In this document: positions 1 through 6,293 of the stretch, piece after piece
Layout: each line of letters begins with the position of its first letter
Numbering within the stretch: the stretch's first letter is position 1
Assembly (NCBI GenBank): GCA_031259485.1
Contig: JAIRLH010000002.1
Location: forward strand, 1 to 7,237
Direction of reading: 5' to 3'
Length of the DNA: 7,237 bases
DNA from: Elusimicrobiota bacterium
GTDB taxonomy: Bacteria > Elusimicrobiota > Elusimicrobia > Elusimicrobiales > Elusimicrobiaceae
Position numbers and translations under genes: made by a program
The notes under the pieces: generated by a model
Database searches by the model: none
Told to the model about the DNA's origin: nothing
The model's input: only the letters and a program-made list of their open reading frames with translations

Positions 1-20
1 AACCCCAAGGATTTTAATAC

Positions 21-2081
21 ATGCCAAACAATGAAATTCTGACAAAAATCATCAAACGCGACGGCGGAAGCCAGCCTTTTGACGCAAAAAAAATCACAAA
101 CGCCATCTTAAAAGCCGGACAGAGCACCGGCGAGTTTGACCTTGAAACCGCCCGCAAGTTCACTATCCGCGTCATCAATATAGTGCAGCAGCTTTACGCC
201 GAAATTACCCCCAGCGTTGAAAACATACAAGACATCGTTGAAGACGTGCTTTTAACTTCCAATTATCACAAAACCGCCAAAGCATATATTTTGTACCGCG
301 ACCAGCGCGCGCGGGTGAGGGAAATTTCGTCCAAATTCAACGTAGATTTGGTTGATCAATATTTGCAAAAACTTGACTGGCAGGTAAACGAAAACAGCAA
401 TATGGGCTACAGCCTGCAGGGGCTAAATAATTATATATCTTCCGAAATCAGCAAAATTTACTGGCTCAATAAAATTTATCCGGAAAATATTAAAAACATG
501 CATCTTGCCGGCGATTTTCATATACATGATTTGGGCCTGCTGGGCACCTACTGCGTAGGCTGGGATTTACAGGACCTTCTGATAAGCGGGTTTAAAGGCG
601 TAGTAGGCAAAGCCGAATCCAAACCAGCAAAACATCTGCGTTCCGCGCTGGGCCAAATTGTAAATTTCTTTTATACCCTGCAAGGCGAAAGCGCCGGCGC
701 GCAGGCATTTTCCAATTTTGACACGCTGCTCGCGCCGTTTATTTATTACGACAAACTCTCGTACCAGGACGTCAAACAAGCGTTGCAGGAATTCCTTTTC
801 AACGTAAACGTGCCCACGCGCGTAGGCTTCCAGACGCCGTTCACTAATATTACCATGGATCTTATGGTGCCGTCCTATTATAAAGACCAGGGCGTAATAA
901 TCGGCGGCAAAGTTATGGATAAGAAATACGGTGAGTTCCAAAAGGAAATTGACGCTTTCAACAAAGCCTTCCTTGAGCTTATGCTTGAAGGCGACGCCAA
1001 AGGCCGCGTTTTTACTTTCCCCATACCCACTTATAATATCACAAAAGATTTCAACTGGGATAACCCCGACTACCAGCCGCTTTGGGATATAACGGCCAAA
1101 TACGGTATACCTTACTTCGCCAATTTCATAAATTCTGATATGAACCCCGAGGACGCGCGCTCCATGTGCTGCCGCCTGCGTATTGACAACAGGGAGCTTA
1201 ACCGCCGCGGCGGGGGATTGTTCGGTTCGGCGCCGCTTACGGGTTCAATAGGCGTGGTAACCATAAACATGCCGCGCCTGGGCTATATATCCGCGACGGA
1301 AGAGGATTTCTTCCAAAATCTAGGCGCGCGTATGGAAGCCGCAAAAACCAGCCTGGAAATCAAACGCAAAGTAATAGAGCGTTTTACCAACGCCAATCTT
1401 TATCCGTATATGACTTTCTACCTGCGCAGCGTCAAGCAACGCTTCGGGGAATACTGGAAAAACCACTTTTCCACCATAGGTCTTCTGGGCCTTAACGAAG
1501 CCTGCCTGAATCTTCTGGGCGAAGACATCGGCTCCAAAAAAGGCCGCGCTTTCGCCGCCCGCGTGATGGATTTTATGCGCGCGCGTCTCCTAGAATACCA
1601 AAAAGAAACCGGCAACAATTACAATCTGGAAGCCACTCCGGCCGAGGGCACTTCCTACCGAATTGCCAAGCTGGATAAGGAAAAATATCCCGATATCATC
1701 GCCGCGAACGAGCAGCTTTACAAAGCCGGCCATCAGCCTTTTTACACCAATTCCAGCCAGCTGCCGGTAAATTATACGGACGATATTTTTGAGATACTGG
1801 ATTTGCAGGACGAAACCCAGTCAAAATACACGGGCGGCACGGTGCTGCATATTTTCATGGGCGAGAAAATAAAAGACACCGAAGCCCTCAAGAAATTCAT
1901 ACGCAAAATATGCCAGGGTTATAAGCTGCCGTATTTTTCAATAACGCCGACTTTCAGCGTCTGCCCCAAGTGCGGCTACCTTGAGGGCGAGCATTTTGAA
2001 TGCCCCAAATGCAAAGCGCAGAAAATAGAGGATATAAGCCGCCGCATCGTCCTGCTAGAGGAGCAGCTCTACAATAAATAA
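21..2081 (+). CDS. nrdD: Anaerobic (class III) ribonucleoside-triphosphate reductase, catalytic body lacking its own glycyl-radical segment
   Basis: Reduces ribonucleoside triphosphates to dNTPs without oxygen, in the cytoplasm. Seen in the 686-residue product: an N-terminal ATP-cone at about residues 9-100 (IIKRDGGSQPFDAKKI), which in this family is the allosteric nucleotide site; HIHD at 167-170 followed by GTYCVGWDL; VGFQTPFTN at 268-276; a tandem-cysteine active-site loop SMCCRLR (Cys383/384); GSIGVVTINMPR at 408-419; GLLGLNEA at 487-494; a C-terminal four-cysteine zinc finger (Cys648, 651, 661, 664). Family members normally continue from the finger into an RVxGY glycyl-radical motif. Here the chain instead ends in a short charged helix (IEDISRRIVLLEEQ) and a stop, and the radical motif is encoded by the next gene. 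The stop is followed three codons later by a second in-frame stop. AAGGA at 7-11 lies 9 nt before the ATG. Adjacent nrdG supports the call. The family is certain; the lack of the glycine is read directly from the sequence. Confidence 0.96.
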   Translation: MPNNEILTKIIKRDGGSQPFDAKKITNAILKAGQSTGEFDLETARKFTIRVINIVQQLYAEITPSVENIQDIVEDVLLTSNYHKTAKAYILYRDQRARVREISSKFNVDLVDQYLQKLDWQVNENSNMGYSLQGLNNYISSEISKIYWLNKIYPENIKNMHLAGDFHIHDLGLLGTYCVGWDLQDLLISGFKGVVGKAESKPAKHLRSALGQIVNFFYTLQGESAGAQAFSNFDTLLAPFIYYDKLSYQDVKQALQEFLFNVNVPTRVGFQTPFTNITMDLMVPSYYKDQGVIIGGKVMDKKYGEFQKEIDAFNKAFLELMLEGDAKGRVFTFPIPTYNITKDFNWDNPDYQPLWDITAKYGIPYFANFINSDMNPEDARSMCCRLRIDNRELNRRGGGLFGSAPLTGSIGVVTINMPRLGYISATEEDFFQNLGARMEAAKTSLEIKRKVIERFTNANLYPYMTFYLRSVKQRFGEYWKNHFSTIGLLGLNEACLNLLGEDIGSKKGRAFAARVMDFMRARLLEYQKETGNNYNLEATPAEGTSYRIAKLDKEKYPDIIAANEQLYKAGHQPFYTNSSQLPVNYTDDIFEILDLQDETQSKYTGGTVLHIFMGEKIKDTEALKKFIRKICQGYKLPYFSITPTFSVCPKCGYLEGEHFECPKCKAQKIEDISRRIVLLEEQLYNK

Positions 2082-2102
2082 TTTTATTTGTAAATAGTCC
2101 AA

Positions 2103-2127
2103 AAGACCCAGCTGAAAATTGGGTCTT
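2103..2127 (+). terminator. Intercistronic hairpin between nrdD and the glycyl-radical gene (attenuator or partial terminator)
   Basis: A perfect 8-bp stem, AAGACCCA (2103-2110) with TGGGTCTT (2120-2127), closes a 9-nt loop and starts 21 nt after the nrdD stop. It is followed by GTTTGCG, which is a poor U-tract, so full rho-independent termination is doubtful. It could attenuate transcription, or protect the 3' end of the nrdD message so that the two cistrons are made in unequal amounts. Confidence 0.5.
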
Positions 2128-2176
2128 GTTTGCGAAGCATTAATTTGTAAAAATAATAAGGTCGGTTTCAAATAAC

Positions 2177-2182
2177 AGGAGG
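2177..2182 (+). promoter_or_regulatory. Consensus Shine-Dalgarno of the glycyl-radical gene
   Basis: AGGAGG sits 9 nt before the ATG at 2192. It is the strongest ribosome-binding site in the window. It argues that the 66-residue frame is deliberately and efficiently translated rather than being debris of a broken nrdD. Confidence 0.85.
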
Positions 2183-2191
2183 CCCGCCGCT

Positions 2192-2392
2192 ATGACAGTA
2201 CAGGAAAAAACATTAATTGAGGACCAAATCTCCCAGCTAAAAACGCAGAGAGACTCCGCAAAAGGCACCCGTTGCGAAGTATATTCCCGCGTGGTCGGCT
2301 ATCTGCGCCCCGTAATGATGTGGAACAAAGGCAAGAAGGAAGAATTCGCCCTGCGCAAGAACATAAAGATGTCCTGCGGCTGCGACCGCTGA
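2192..2392 (+). CDS. Stand-alone glycyl-radical domain of anaerobic ribonucleotide reductase (66 aa)
   Basis: The protein matches the extreme C-terminus of class III NrdD: CEVYSRVVGYLRPV (residues 28-41) followed by WNKGKKEEF (44-52). Gly36 in RVVGY is the expected radical-bearing residue, activated by NrdG. Before it lies a polar, probably helical stretch (residues 3-22, hydrophobics at 9, 13 and 16) not expected inside a continuous NrdD. The tail ends in SCGCDR, giving cysteines at 62 and 64. There is no zinc finger; that remains on the upstream NrdD. The gene is in a different frame from nrdD, 110 bp downstream, with its own AGGAGG. Inference: it docks into the NrdD barrel to supply the radical in trans, as the PFL spare part GrcA/YfiD does, except that here the main chain has no glycine of its own, so the small subunit should be essential. 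An NrdD-family origin is very likely; the docking is untested. Confidence 0.9.
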   Translation: MTVQEKTLIEDQISQLKTQRDSAKGTRCEVYSRVVGYLRPVMMWNKGKKEEFALRKNIKMSCGCDR

Positions 2393-2407
2393 CAAAACAA
2401 AATTATC

Positions 2408-2470
2408 TGCCGTTATTGCAAGCGGCAACACATAGCCTGTCCACGAATGTCGTAATCGTGGAAAGCAATC
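2408..2470. repeat. Possible interspersed REP-like repeat with nested inverted repeats
   Basis: Nested complementary pairs are visible: TGCCG with CGGCA near 2408-2426, ATTGC (2415-2419) with GCAAT (2465-2469), and an inner CCACGA (2441-2446) / TCGTGG (2456-2461) hairpin with a 9-nt loop. The outline resembles the attgc...gcaatcc dispersed intergenic repeats seen in many bacterial genomes, which is recall rather than a search. No coding potential is apparent. A single copy is visible, so repeat status is inferred. Confidence 0.35.
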
Positions 2471-2494
2471 CAGCAGTTAGTTTTTGATATCATG

Positions 2495-2508
2495 CCCGTG
2501 AAAACGGG
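2495..2508. other. Perfect small hairpin with GAAA tetraloop
   Basis: CCCGT (2495-2499) and ACGGG (2504-2508) pair perfectly around a GAAA (GNRA) tetraloop. It lies in the nrdG leader, directly before one arm of a longer inverted repeat. It may be part of the same mobile or repetitive sequence, or of a structured 5' UTR. Confidence 0.5.
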
Positions 2509-2588
2509 AAACCATTTTAACAACATTATTATACCTGCCTGAGTTTATCCCAGCATATCTTATCCAGGGCGGTTGGACAAAATGGTTT
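2509..2588. repeat. 10-bp perfect inverted repeat spanning the nrdG upstream region
   Basis: AAACCATTTT (2509-2518) is the exact reverse complement of AAAATGGTTT (2579-2588), with 60 bp between the arms. In RNA the arms could close a multistem domain. The right arm overlaps the spacer of the putative nrdG promoter. No target-site duplication is seen at the ends, so a small mobile element is not supported on that point. Confidence 0.5.
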
Positions 2589-2631
2589 GATTATCTGATA
2601 TTATTTAGTTTTTCGTCGTATGAAGGCAGGT
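2533..2631 (+). promoter_or_regulatory. Possible anti-Shine-Dalgarno pairing in the nrdG leader
   Basis: ACCTGCCT (2533-2540) is perfectly complementary to AGGCAGGT (2624-2631), which forms the nrdG ribosome-binding region. The pairing crosses the AAACCATTTT/AAAATGGTTT helix, so the two would form either a pseudoknot or mutually exclusive folds. Only transcripts beginning upstream of 2533 contain both arms; transcripts from the promoter near 2573 would lack the anti-SD arm. No known riboswitch was recognised. Confidence 0.35.
2573..2601 (+). promoter_or_regulatory. Putative promoter of nrdG
   Basis: TTGGAC (2573-2578), a 17-bp spacer and TGATAT (2596-2601) approximate a sigma-70 promoter. 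The predicted start near 2608 gives a leader of about 30 nt. It would let nrdG be transcribed separately from nrdD and the glycyl-radical gene. The match is moderate, in AT-rich DNA where chance hits are common. Confidence 0.4.
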
Positions 2632-2638
2632 GTTTTGC

Positions 2639-3253
2639 GTGATAATAGGCGGACTTTTAAAATTTTCAATGATTGACTTCCCGGGAAAAATATCGGCCAT
2701 AGTTTTTACGCAGGGCTGCAACCTTAGATGCGGCTATTGCCATAATCCGGAGCTTATCGCGCTGCGCAGGCAAACCGGCGCGGCGCCGCATTGGGAGGAC
2801 GCCGATGTTTTGTATTACCTTGAAAAGCGGCGCGGCGCGCTGGAGGGCCTCGTCGTAACCGGCGGAGAGCCGACGATACAGCCTGATTTAAAGGATTTTC
2901 TATCCAAAGTGAAGGCGCTGGGCTATCTTGTAAAGCTGGATACCAACGGCACAAACCCGCCCGCGCTCAAGGATTTGCTGGAAAACAAACTGCTTGATTT
3001 TGTGGCAATGGACGTAAAAGCTCCGTTTGAGAAATACGCCGCCGTCTGCGGCATGCCGGTGGATACTGATAAGATAAAAGCCAGCATAACTCTGCTTCAG
3101 AGCAGCGGCCTGCCCCACGAGCTGCGCACCACCTACGACAAAACCTTGCTTACCGATGACGATATCGCCGCCCTAAAAGCGCTGTTCCCCTCGCTGAAAG
3201 TGCAGGAATGCAACCCCGTCAAGCCCAAAGATACGCTTAAAATTTCCAGATAA
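2639..3253 (+). CDS. nrdG: Anaerobic ribonucleoside-triphosphate reductase activating protein (radical SAM)
   Basis: Radical-SAM activase that cleaves S-adenosylmethionine to make the glycyl radical on class III reductase. The N-terminus GGLLKFSMIDFPGKISAIVF is typical of the family, and the [4Fe-4S] motif CNLRCGYC gives Cys27, 31 and 34 of the 204-residue form. GGEPT at 75-79 is the SAM-binding GGE motif; DTNGT (101-105) and MDVKAP (124-129) follow. The end, ECNPVKPKDTL, is family-like. I chose GTG at 2639 because GGCAGG (2625-2630) sits 8 nt upstream and the protein then begins just before the conserved GGL. An earlier in-frame GTG at 2630 (207 aa) has its only SD-like bases almost touching it. 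The likely substrate is Gly36 of the small protein at 2192-2392, not NrdD itself. The 246-bp gap before it suggests independent control. A PFL-activase-like annotation is possible, but context favours NrdG. Confidence 0.93.
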   Translation: MIIGGLLKFSMIDFPGKISAIVFTQGCNLRCGYCHNPELIALRRQTGAAPHWEDADVLYYLEKRRGALEGLVVTGGEPTIQPDLKDFLSKVKALGYLVKLDTNGTNPPALKDLLENKLLDFVAMDVKAPFEKYAAVCGMPVDTDKIKASITLLQSSGLPHELRTTYDKTLLTDDDIAALKALFPSLKVQECNPVKPKDTLKISR

Positions 3254-3254
3254 G

Positions 3255-3273
3255 TCGGCCAAACCCGGGCCGA
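3255..3273. other. Hairpin in the convergent nrdG/gatB gap
   Basis: TCGGCC (3255-3260) pairs with GGCCGA (3268-3273), one base after the nrdG stop. On the + strand it is followed by A-rich, not T-rich, sequence, and on the - strand the T-run precedes it, so it is not a classical terminator in either direction. It may still act as an mRNA 3' end structure for nrdG. The rest of the 94-bp gap holds nothing else I can support. Confidence 0.3.
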
Positions 3274-3347
3274 AAAGCAAAAAATTTCAGCCAAATTCCG
3301 CGCATTCCCTGCCAAATCATGCGCAAACCGCCGGCCGCCGCGGACAC

Positions 3348-4775
3348 TTAACCTGCAACGATTTTTTTTATAATTTCGCCCAAAAGAGCGGGGTTGGCTT
3401 TGCCTTTGGATTTCTTCATTACGCTGCCCACAAGCGCGCCGATTGCTTTGGCATTGCCGGCTTTGAAATCAGACGCGGCTTTTGGGTTTTCGGCAACGGC
3501 TTCGCGCGCCCAGGCTTCAAGCCGCGCCGCGTCGCTTATCTGGCTCTCGCCGGAGGATTCCACAATCTCTCTCACGCCTCGGCCGCCGGCCCAAGCCTGA
3601 GCAAAAATCTCTTTGGCCATCTTGCCCGATATTTTGCCGCTTTCTATATATTTTAACAGCGCGGCCAAATCCGCAGGCTTCAGCGGGCACGCAATAATCT
3701 CTTTGCCCTCGGCGTTCAGCTTGCCAAGCACGTCGGTGCCAATCCAGTTGACGGCGGCTTTGGGGGCCGCGCCTTCTTTGACAACCGCGTCAAAATATGC
3801 GGCGATGTCCTTATCCGCCGTGAGCAGCGCGGCGTCGTAAGCGCTGAGGCCCAGCTCATTCATATAAGCGTCCTTTTTCTGCGCGGGCAGCGGCGCCATG
3901 GCGCGGCGCACGCCCTCAATCAGCGCGTCTTCCAAGACCAGCGGCGGAAGATCCGGCTCGGGGAAGTAGCGGTATTCCTGCGCGGTTTCTTTGCCCCGCA
4001 TGGGGCGGGTTCGGGCGGCGGCTTCGTCCCAAAGCATTGTCTGCTGGGCAATTGCGCCGCCCGCCGCGAGCTCTTGCGACTGACGGGCAATCTCATAATT
4101 CAGCGCGTCTTTGACGGCTTTAAAAGAATTTAGATTTTTAATCTCCACGCGCGTGCCGAATTTCGTTGCGCCGGCCGGCCGCAGGGAGAGGTTTACGTCC
4201 ACCCGCAGCTCCCCTTTCTCCATATCGCAGCCGGAAATATCAAGCCAGCGCATAAGGTTTTTGAGCGCGGCGAGATAGTCATAAGCCTCCTGCGGGCTGC
4301 GCATATCGGGCGCGGAAACAATTTCCAAAAGCGGCACGCCGGAGCGGTTTAAATCCACCAAAGTCGCGCGCTCACCGTGCACGGATTTGCCCGCGTCCTC
4401 TTCCAAATGCGCTCGGATTATGCCGATTTTTTTGGCTTCTCCCCTTGCGGAACGGATTTCCACAAAGCCTTCGGAAATAACGGGCTTATCATCCTGCGAG
4501 ATTTGATAGCCCTTTGGCAAATCGGGGTAAAAATAATTTTTGCGCGCGAAGGCGGAATATTTATTGACGCGCGCGTTAAAGCCCAAACCGGCCCTGACGG
4601 CAAGCGCGACGGCCTGCGCGTTAACTACCGGCAACGCGCCCGGGTGACCCGCGCAAAGCGGGCACAACGCGGCATTGGGCGCCGCCTCAGCGCCGCTGGG
4701 GCACGCGCAGAACATTTTGCTCTCGGTACTGAGCTGGAGATGTATTTCCAACCCTATTACAGGCTCAAATTCCAT
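3348..4775 (-). CDS. gatB: Aspartyl/glutamyl-tRNA(Asn/Gln) amidotransferase subunit B
   Basis: The GatB subunit of GatCAB binds misacylated Glu-tRNA(Gln) or Asp-tRNA(Asn), activates the acyl group with ATP, and uses ammonia from GatA to amidate it. The 475-residue length is usual. Seen: N-terminal EFEPVIGLEIHLQL; a CxC...CxxC cysteine set (23, 25, 38, 41) typical of zinc-containing GatB; KNYFYPDLPKGYQISQ at 79-94; HLEEDAGK at 123-130; DLNRSGVPLLEIVSAPD at 141-157; VDVNLSLRP at 192-200; EIKNLNSF at 211-218; RGKETAQEYRYFPEPDLPP at 260-278; then a helical YqeY-like tail ending with TAA. The conserved residues begin immediately after the ATG, so the start is firm, yet no Shine-Dalgarno precedes it. 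gatA and gatC are not in the window; the gene is monocistronic between convergent nrdG and divergent murJ. It implies that glutaminyl- and/or asparaginyl-tRNA is made indirectly here. Confidence 0.97.
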   Translation of the reverse strand: MEFEPVIGLEIHLQLSTESKMFCACPSGAEAAPNAALCPLCAGHPGALPVVNAQAVALAVRAGLGFNARVNKYSAFARKNYFYPDLPKGYQISQDDKPVISEGFVEIRSARGEAKKIGIIRAHLEEDAGKSVHGERATLVDLNRSGVPLLEIVSAPDMRSPQEAYDYLAALKNLMRWLDISGCDMEKGELRVDVNLSLRPAGATKFGTRVEIKNLNSFKAVKDALNYEIARQSQELAAGGAIAQQTMLWDEAAARTRPMRGKETAQEYRYFPEPDLPPLVLEDALIEGVRRAMAPLPAQKKDAYMNELGLSAYDAALLTADKDIAAYFDAVVKEGAAPKAAVNWIGTDVLGKLNAEGKEIIACPLKPADLAALLKYIESGKISGKMAKEIFAQAWAGGRGVREIVESSGESQISDAARLEAWAREAVAENPKAASDFKAGNAKAIGALVGSVMKKSKGKANPALLGEIIKKIVAG

Positions 4776-4798
4776 ATATTTGATATTATATTAAATAT
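4776..4798. promoter_or_regulatory. Divergent gatB/murJ promoter region formed by a 23-bp near-perfect palindrome
   Basis: All the space between the two start codons is A/T except one G. It forms two 11-base arms around T4787 with one G·T mismatch (4782/4792). On the - strand TATAAT (4790 down to 4785) predicts transcription from about 4778, three bases from the gatB ATG. On the + strand TATTAT (4784-4789) predicts a start near 4796, next to the murJ ATG at 4797. No Shine-Dalgarno is possible in this sequence, so leaderless mRNAs are suggested. The -35 elements are weak. The palindrome could also be an operator. Confidence 0.5.
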
Positions 4799-6293
4799 GC
4801 ACAGCACATATAAACAAGGCGCGGCATTATCCGTGGGAACGAGTGTGGCTGGCAAAATATTTTCCACGCTGAACAGCCTTCTGATAGCTTTTTACTTCGG
4901 CATAGACGCCAAGACGGACATTTATTTTTATCTGCTGCTGACAGCCGGCGTTTTGAACGGCTGGCTGCAGGGCGTCAACACGGGCGTGATAGTGCCGCAT
5001 TTCATGCACCTGCGCCAGAAAAACGCGCGCGAGGCCATGGGCTTCGCCAATTTTTTCATTTATGTTTACGCCGCGCTTTTGGCCGCGCTGATAATTTTGT
5101 GTTTTGCCTTTCCTCGCGGCGCACTGGGTTTAATCTCCGCCTTCGGTAAAGAGCAGATAGGCAATAGCCTCAACATGGCGGGCCTGGGGGCATTGTATTT
5201 TGCATCGCTGTTCATGACGACTTTTTTGCTCTCGCTCGCCGAGGCGCAGAAACTTTTTAAACTTTACTTCCTCATGCCGCTCAACGGGCTGTTTGCTTTT
5301 CTGCTGATGGTCTGCATCAAAAAAATAGAAGCCGTGATGTGGGGCTACACGGCGGCTTACGCGGTAATCGCCTTTGCGTGCCTGCTTGCGCTCAGGAAAA
5401 ACGCGGGGTGGGACTTCGGCGCAAAACGCCAAAAATTCGGCAAAAAATTTGTGCAGGATTTCTGGGCCTGCCAGCCCAATAACGCCGCGTGGGCCGTACT
5501 TTTGTATGTGCCGCTGCTGCTTATTTCCGCGTGGCCCGCGGCCGTCAGCGCGGTGAGCTACGCGCGCATGATATCCGACAGCGCGGTTGACGTGCTGGCC
5601 GCAAAAATAAACGGCGTCGCAAAAGTGAAAATAACCGCAGCCGCGGCGGCGCGGGATTATGCGCAGACGGCCGAAACTTTAAAACGCACCGACATATTAT
5701 TGACGGCCGCGCTTGCGCCGCTTTGCGTGTTTACTTCTTTTTATTCGCTTGATATCGTACAGGTGCTTTTTATGCGCGGCACCTTCAGCGCGGACGACGC
5801 GCTGGGCGCGGCGGCATTGCTTTCCGTTTTTATACTCGCGGTACCCATGATTTCGCTTAACAATAATTTTACAAACCTGCTGGCCGCGCTGAGAGTGGTG
5901 AAGGAGGTATCGCTGCGCTATACGCTGTTCGCCGTTGTTTTTACGCTTGTTTTCGCCGGCGCGATAAAATTTTGGGGGCCGACGGCGTATCCAATTACCT
6001 TTTTGCTGTTGTACCTGCTGCTCATGCTGCTCAGCGTGATTACTGCGAGACAGTATGCGCCTTTCGTCGGCTACGGGCGGCATTTGCTTTATGCGGTTAA
6101 GCTATTGTCGCTGAGTTTCTTTTGCGCGGTTTTGACGGCCCTATTTTGCGGTTCGGTTTTTGAAAGCAGCCTGTTTAATTTGCTGCTAAACGGCAGCGTT
6201 TTCGTTTTACTTAATGCCTTAGCCTTTTGGCTTGGCGGGGACATAAAAAAATTCAACAAAGCGGCGAATGTAAAATGGAAATTACCGTTATAA
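4797..6293 (+). CDS. murJ: MurJ/MviN-family lipid-linked glycan flippase, divergent
   Basis: A 498-residue, very hydrophobic polytopic inner-membrane protein of the MOP exporter superfamily, expected to flip an undecaprenyl-linked precursor (lipid II for true MurJ). Repeated membrane segments are visible, for example at about 83-105, 127-147, 157-174, 181-198, 233-250, 302-320, 338-355, 375-392, 398-416, 432-452 and 461-479. The family signature is VLFMRGTFSADDA (323-335); KTD at 39-41 keeps the conserved TM1-loop aspartate, and SYARM (254-258) keeps the TM8 arginine. Compared with my memory of E. coli MurJ, the essential TM1/TM2 arginines appear replaced (K20, N26, and none in 50-66), and the Asp before the TM8 Arg is absent. 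It overlaps a glycosyltransferase by 19 bp, so export of another surface glycan is a real alternative. ATG 4797 is preferred although it lacks a Shine-Dalgarno; the frame is open upstream to 4377 only antisense to gatB, and GTG 4833 is possible. Confidence 0.8.
   Translation: MHSTYKQGAALSVGTSVAGKIFSTLNSLLIAFYFGIDAKTDIYFYLLLTAGVLNGWLQGVNTGVIVPHFMHLRQKNAREAMGFANFFIYVYAALLAALIILCFAFPRGALGLISAFGKEQIGNSLNMAGLGALYFASLFMTTFLLSLAEAQKLFKLYFLMPLNGLFAFLLMVCIKKIEAVMWGYTAAYAVIAFACLLALRKNAGWDFGAKRQKFGKKFVQDFWACQPNNAAWAVLLYVPLLLISAWPAAVSAVSYARMISDSAVDVLAAKINGVAKVKITAAAAARDYAQTAETLKRTDILLTAALAPLCVFTSFYSLDIVQVLFMRGTFSADDALGAAALLSVFILAVPMISLNNNFTNLLAALRVVKEVSLRYTLFAVVFTLVFAGAIKFWGPTAYPITFLLLYLLLMLLSVITARQYAPFVGYGRHLLYAVKLLSLSFFCAVLTALFCGSVFESSLFNLLLNGSVFVLLNALAFWLGGDIKKFNKAANVKWKLPL

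Noticed and set aside
567..941. 124-aa reading frame on the - strand
   Set aside because: It is a shadow inside nrdD with no family resemblance; the + strand frame there carries conserved RNR motifs.
2079..2192. nrdD broken by a frameshift or sequencing error
   Set aside because: 110 bp separates the frames, a second in-frame stop follows three codons after the first, a hairpin intervenes, the small gene has its own AGGAGG, and both ends carry extra helical residues. No single indel restores a normal NrdD.
2495..2540. Cobalamin riboswitch, because ACCTGCCT resembles the conserved 3' B12 motif and GTGAAAACGGG vaguely resembles its core
   Set aside because: The order and spacing are wrong and no GCCACTG element is found. 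The ACCTGCCT is better explained as a complement of the nrdG ribosome-binding region.
3255..3273. Rho-independent terminator for nrdG or gatB
   Set aside because: The stem is only 6 bp and has no T-run after it on either strand.
4377..4796. In-frame upstream extension of the flippase, giving a 638-aa protein
   Set aside because: It lies entirely antisense to the highly conserved gatB coding sequence, has no membrane or family-like sequence, and ATG 4797 begins just before the MurJ-like first helix.
5697..6083. 128-aa - strand reading frame rich in Arg, Gln and His
   Set aside because: Its composition is the reverse-complement artefact of a membrane-protein gene, and it lies wholly inside the flippase.
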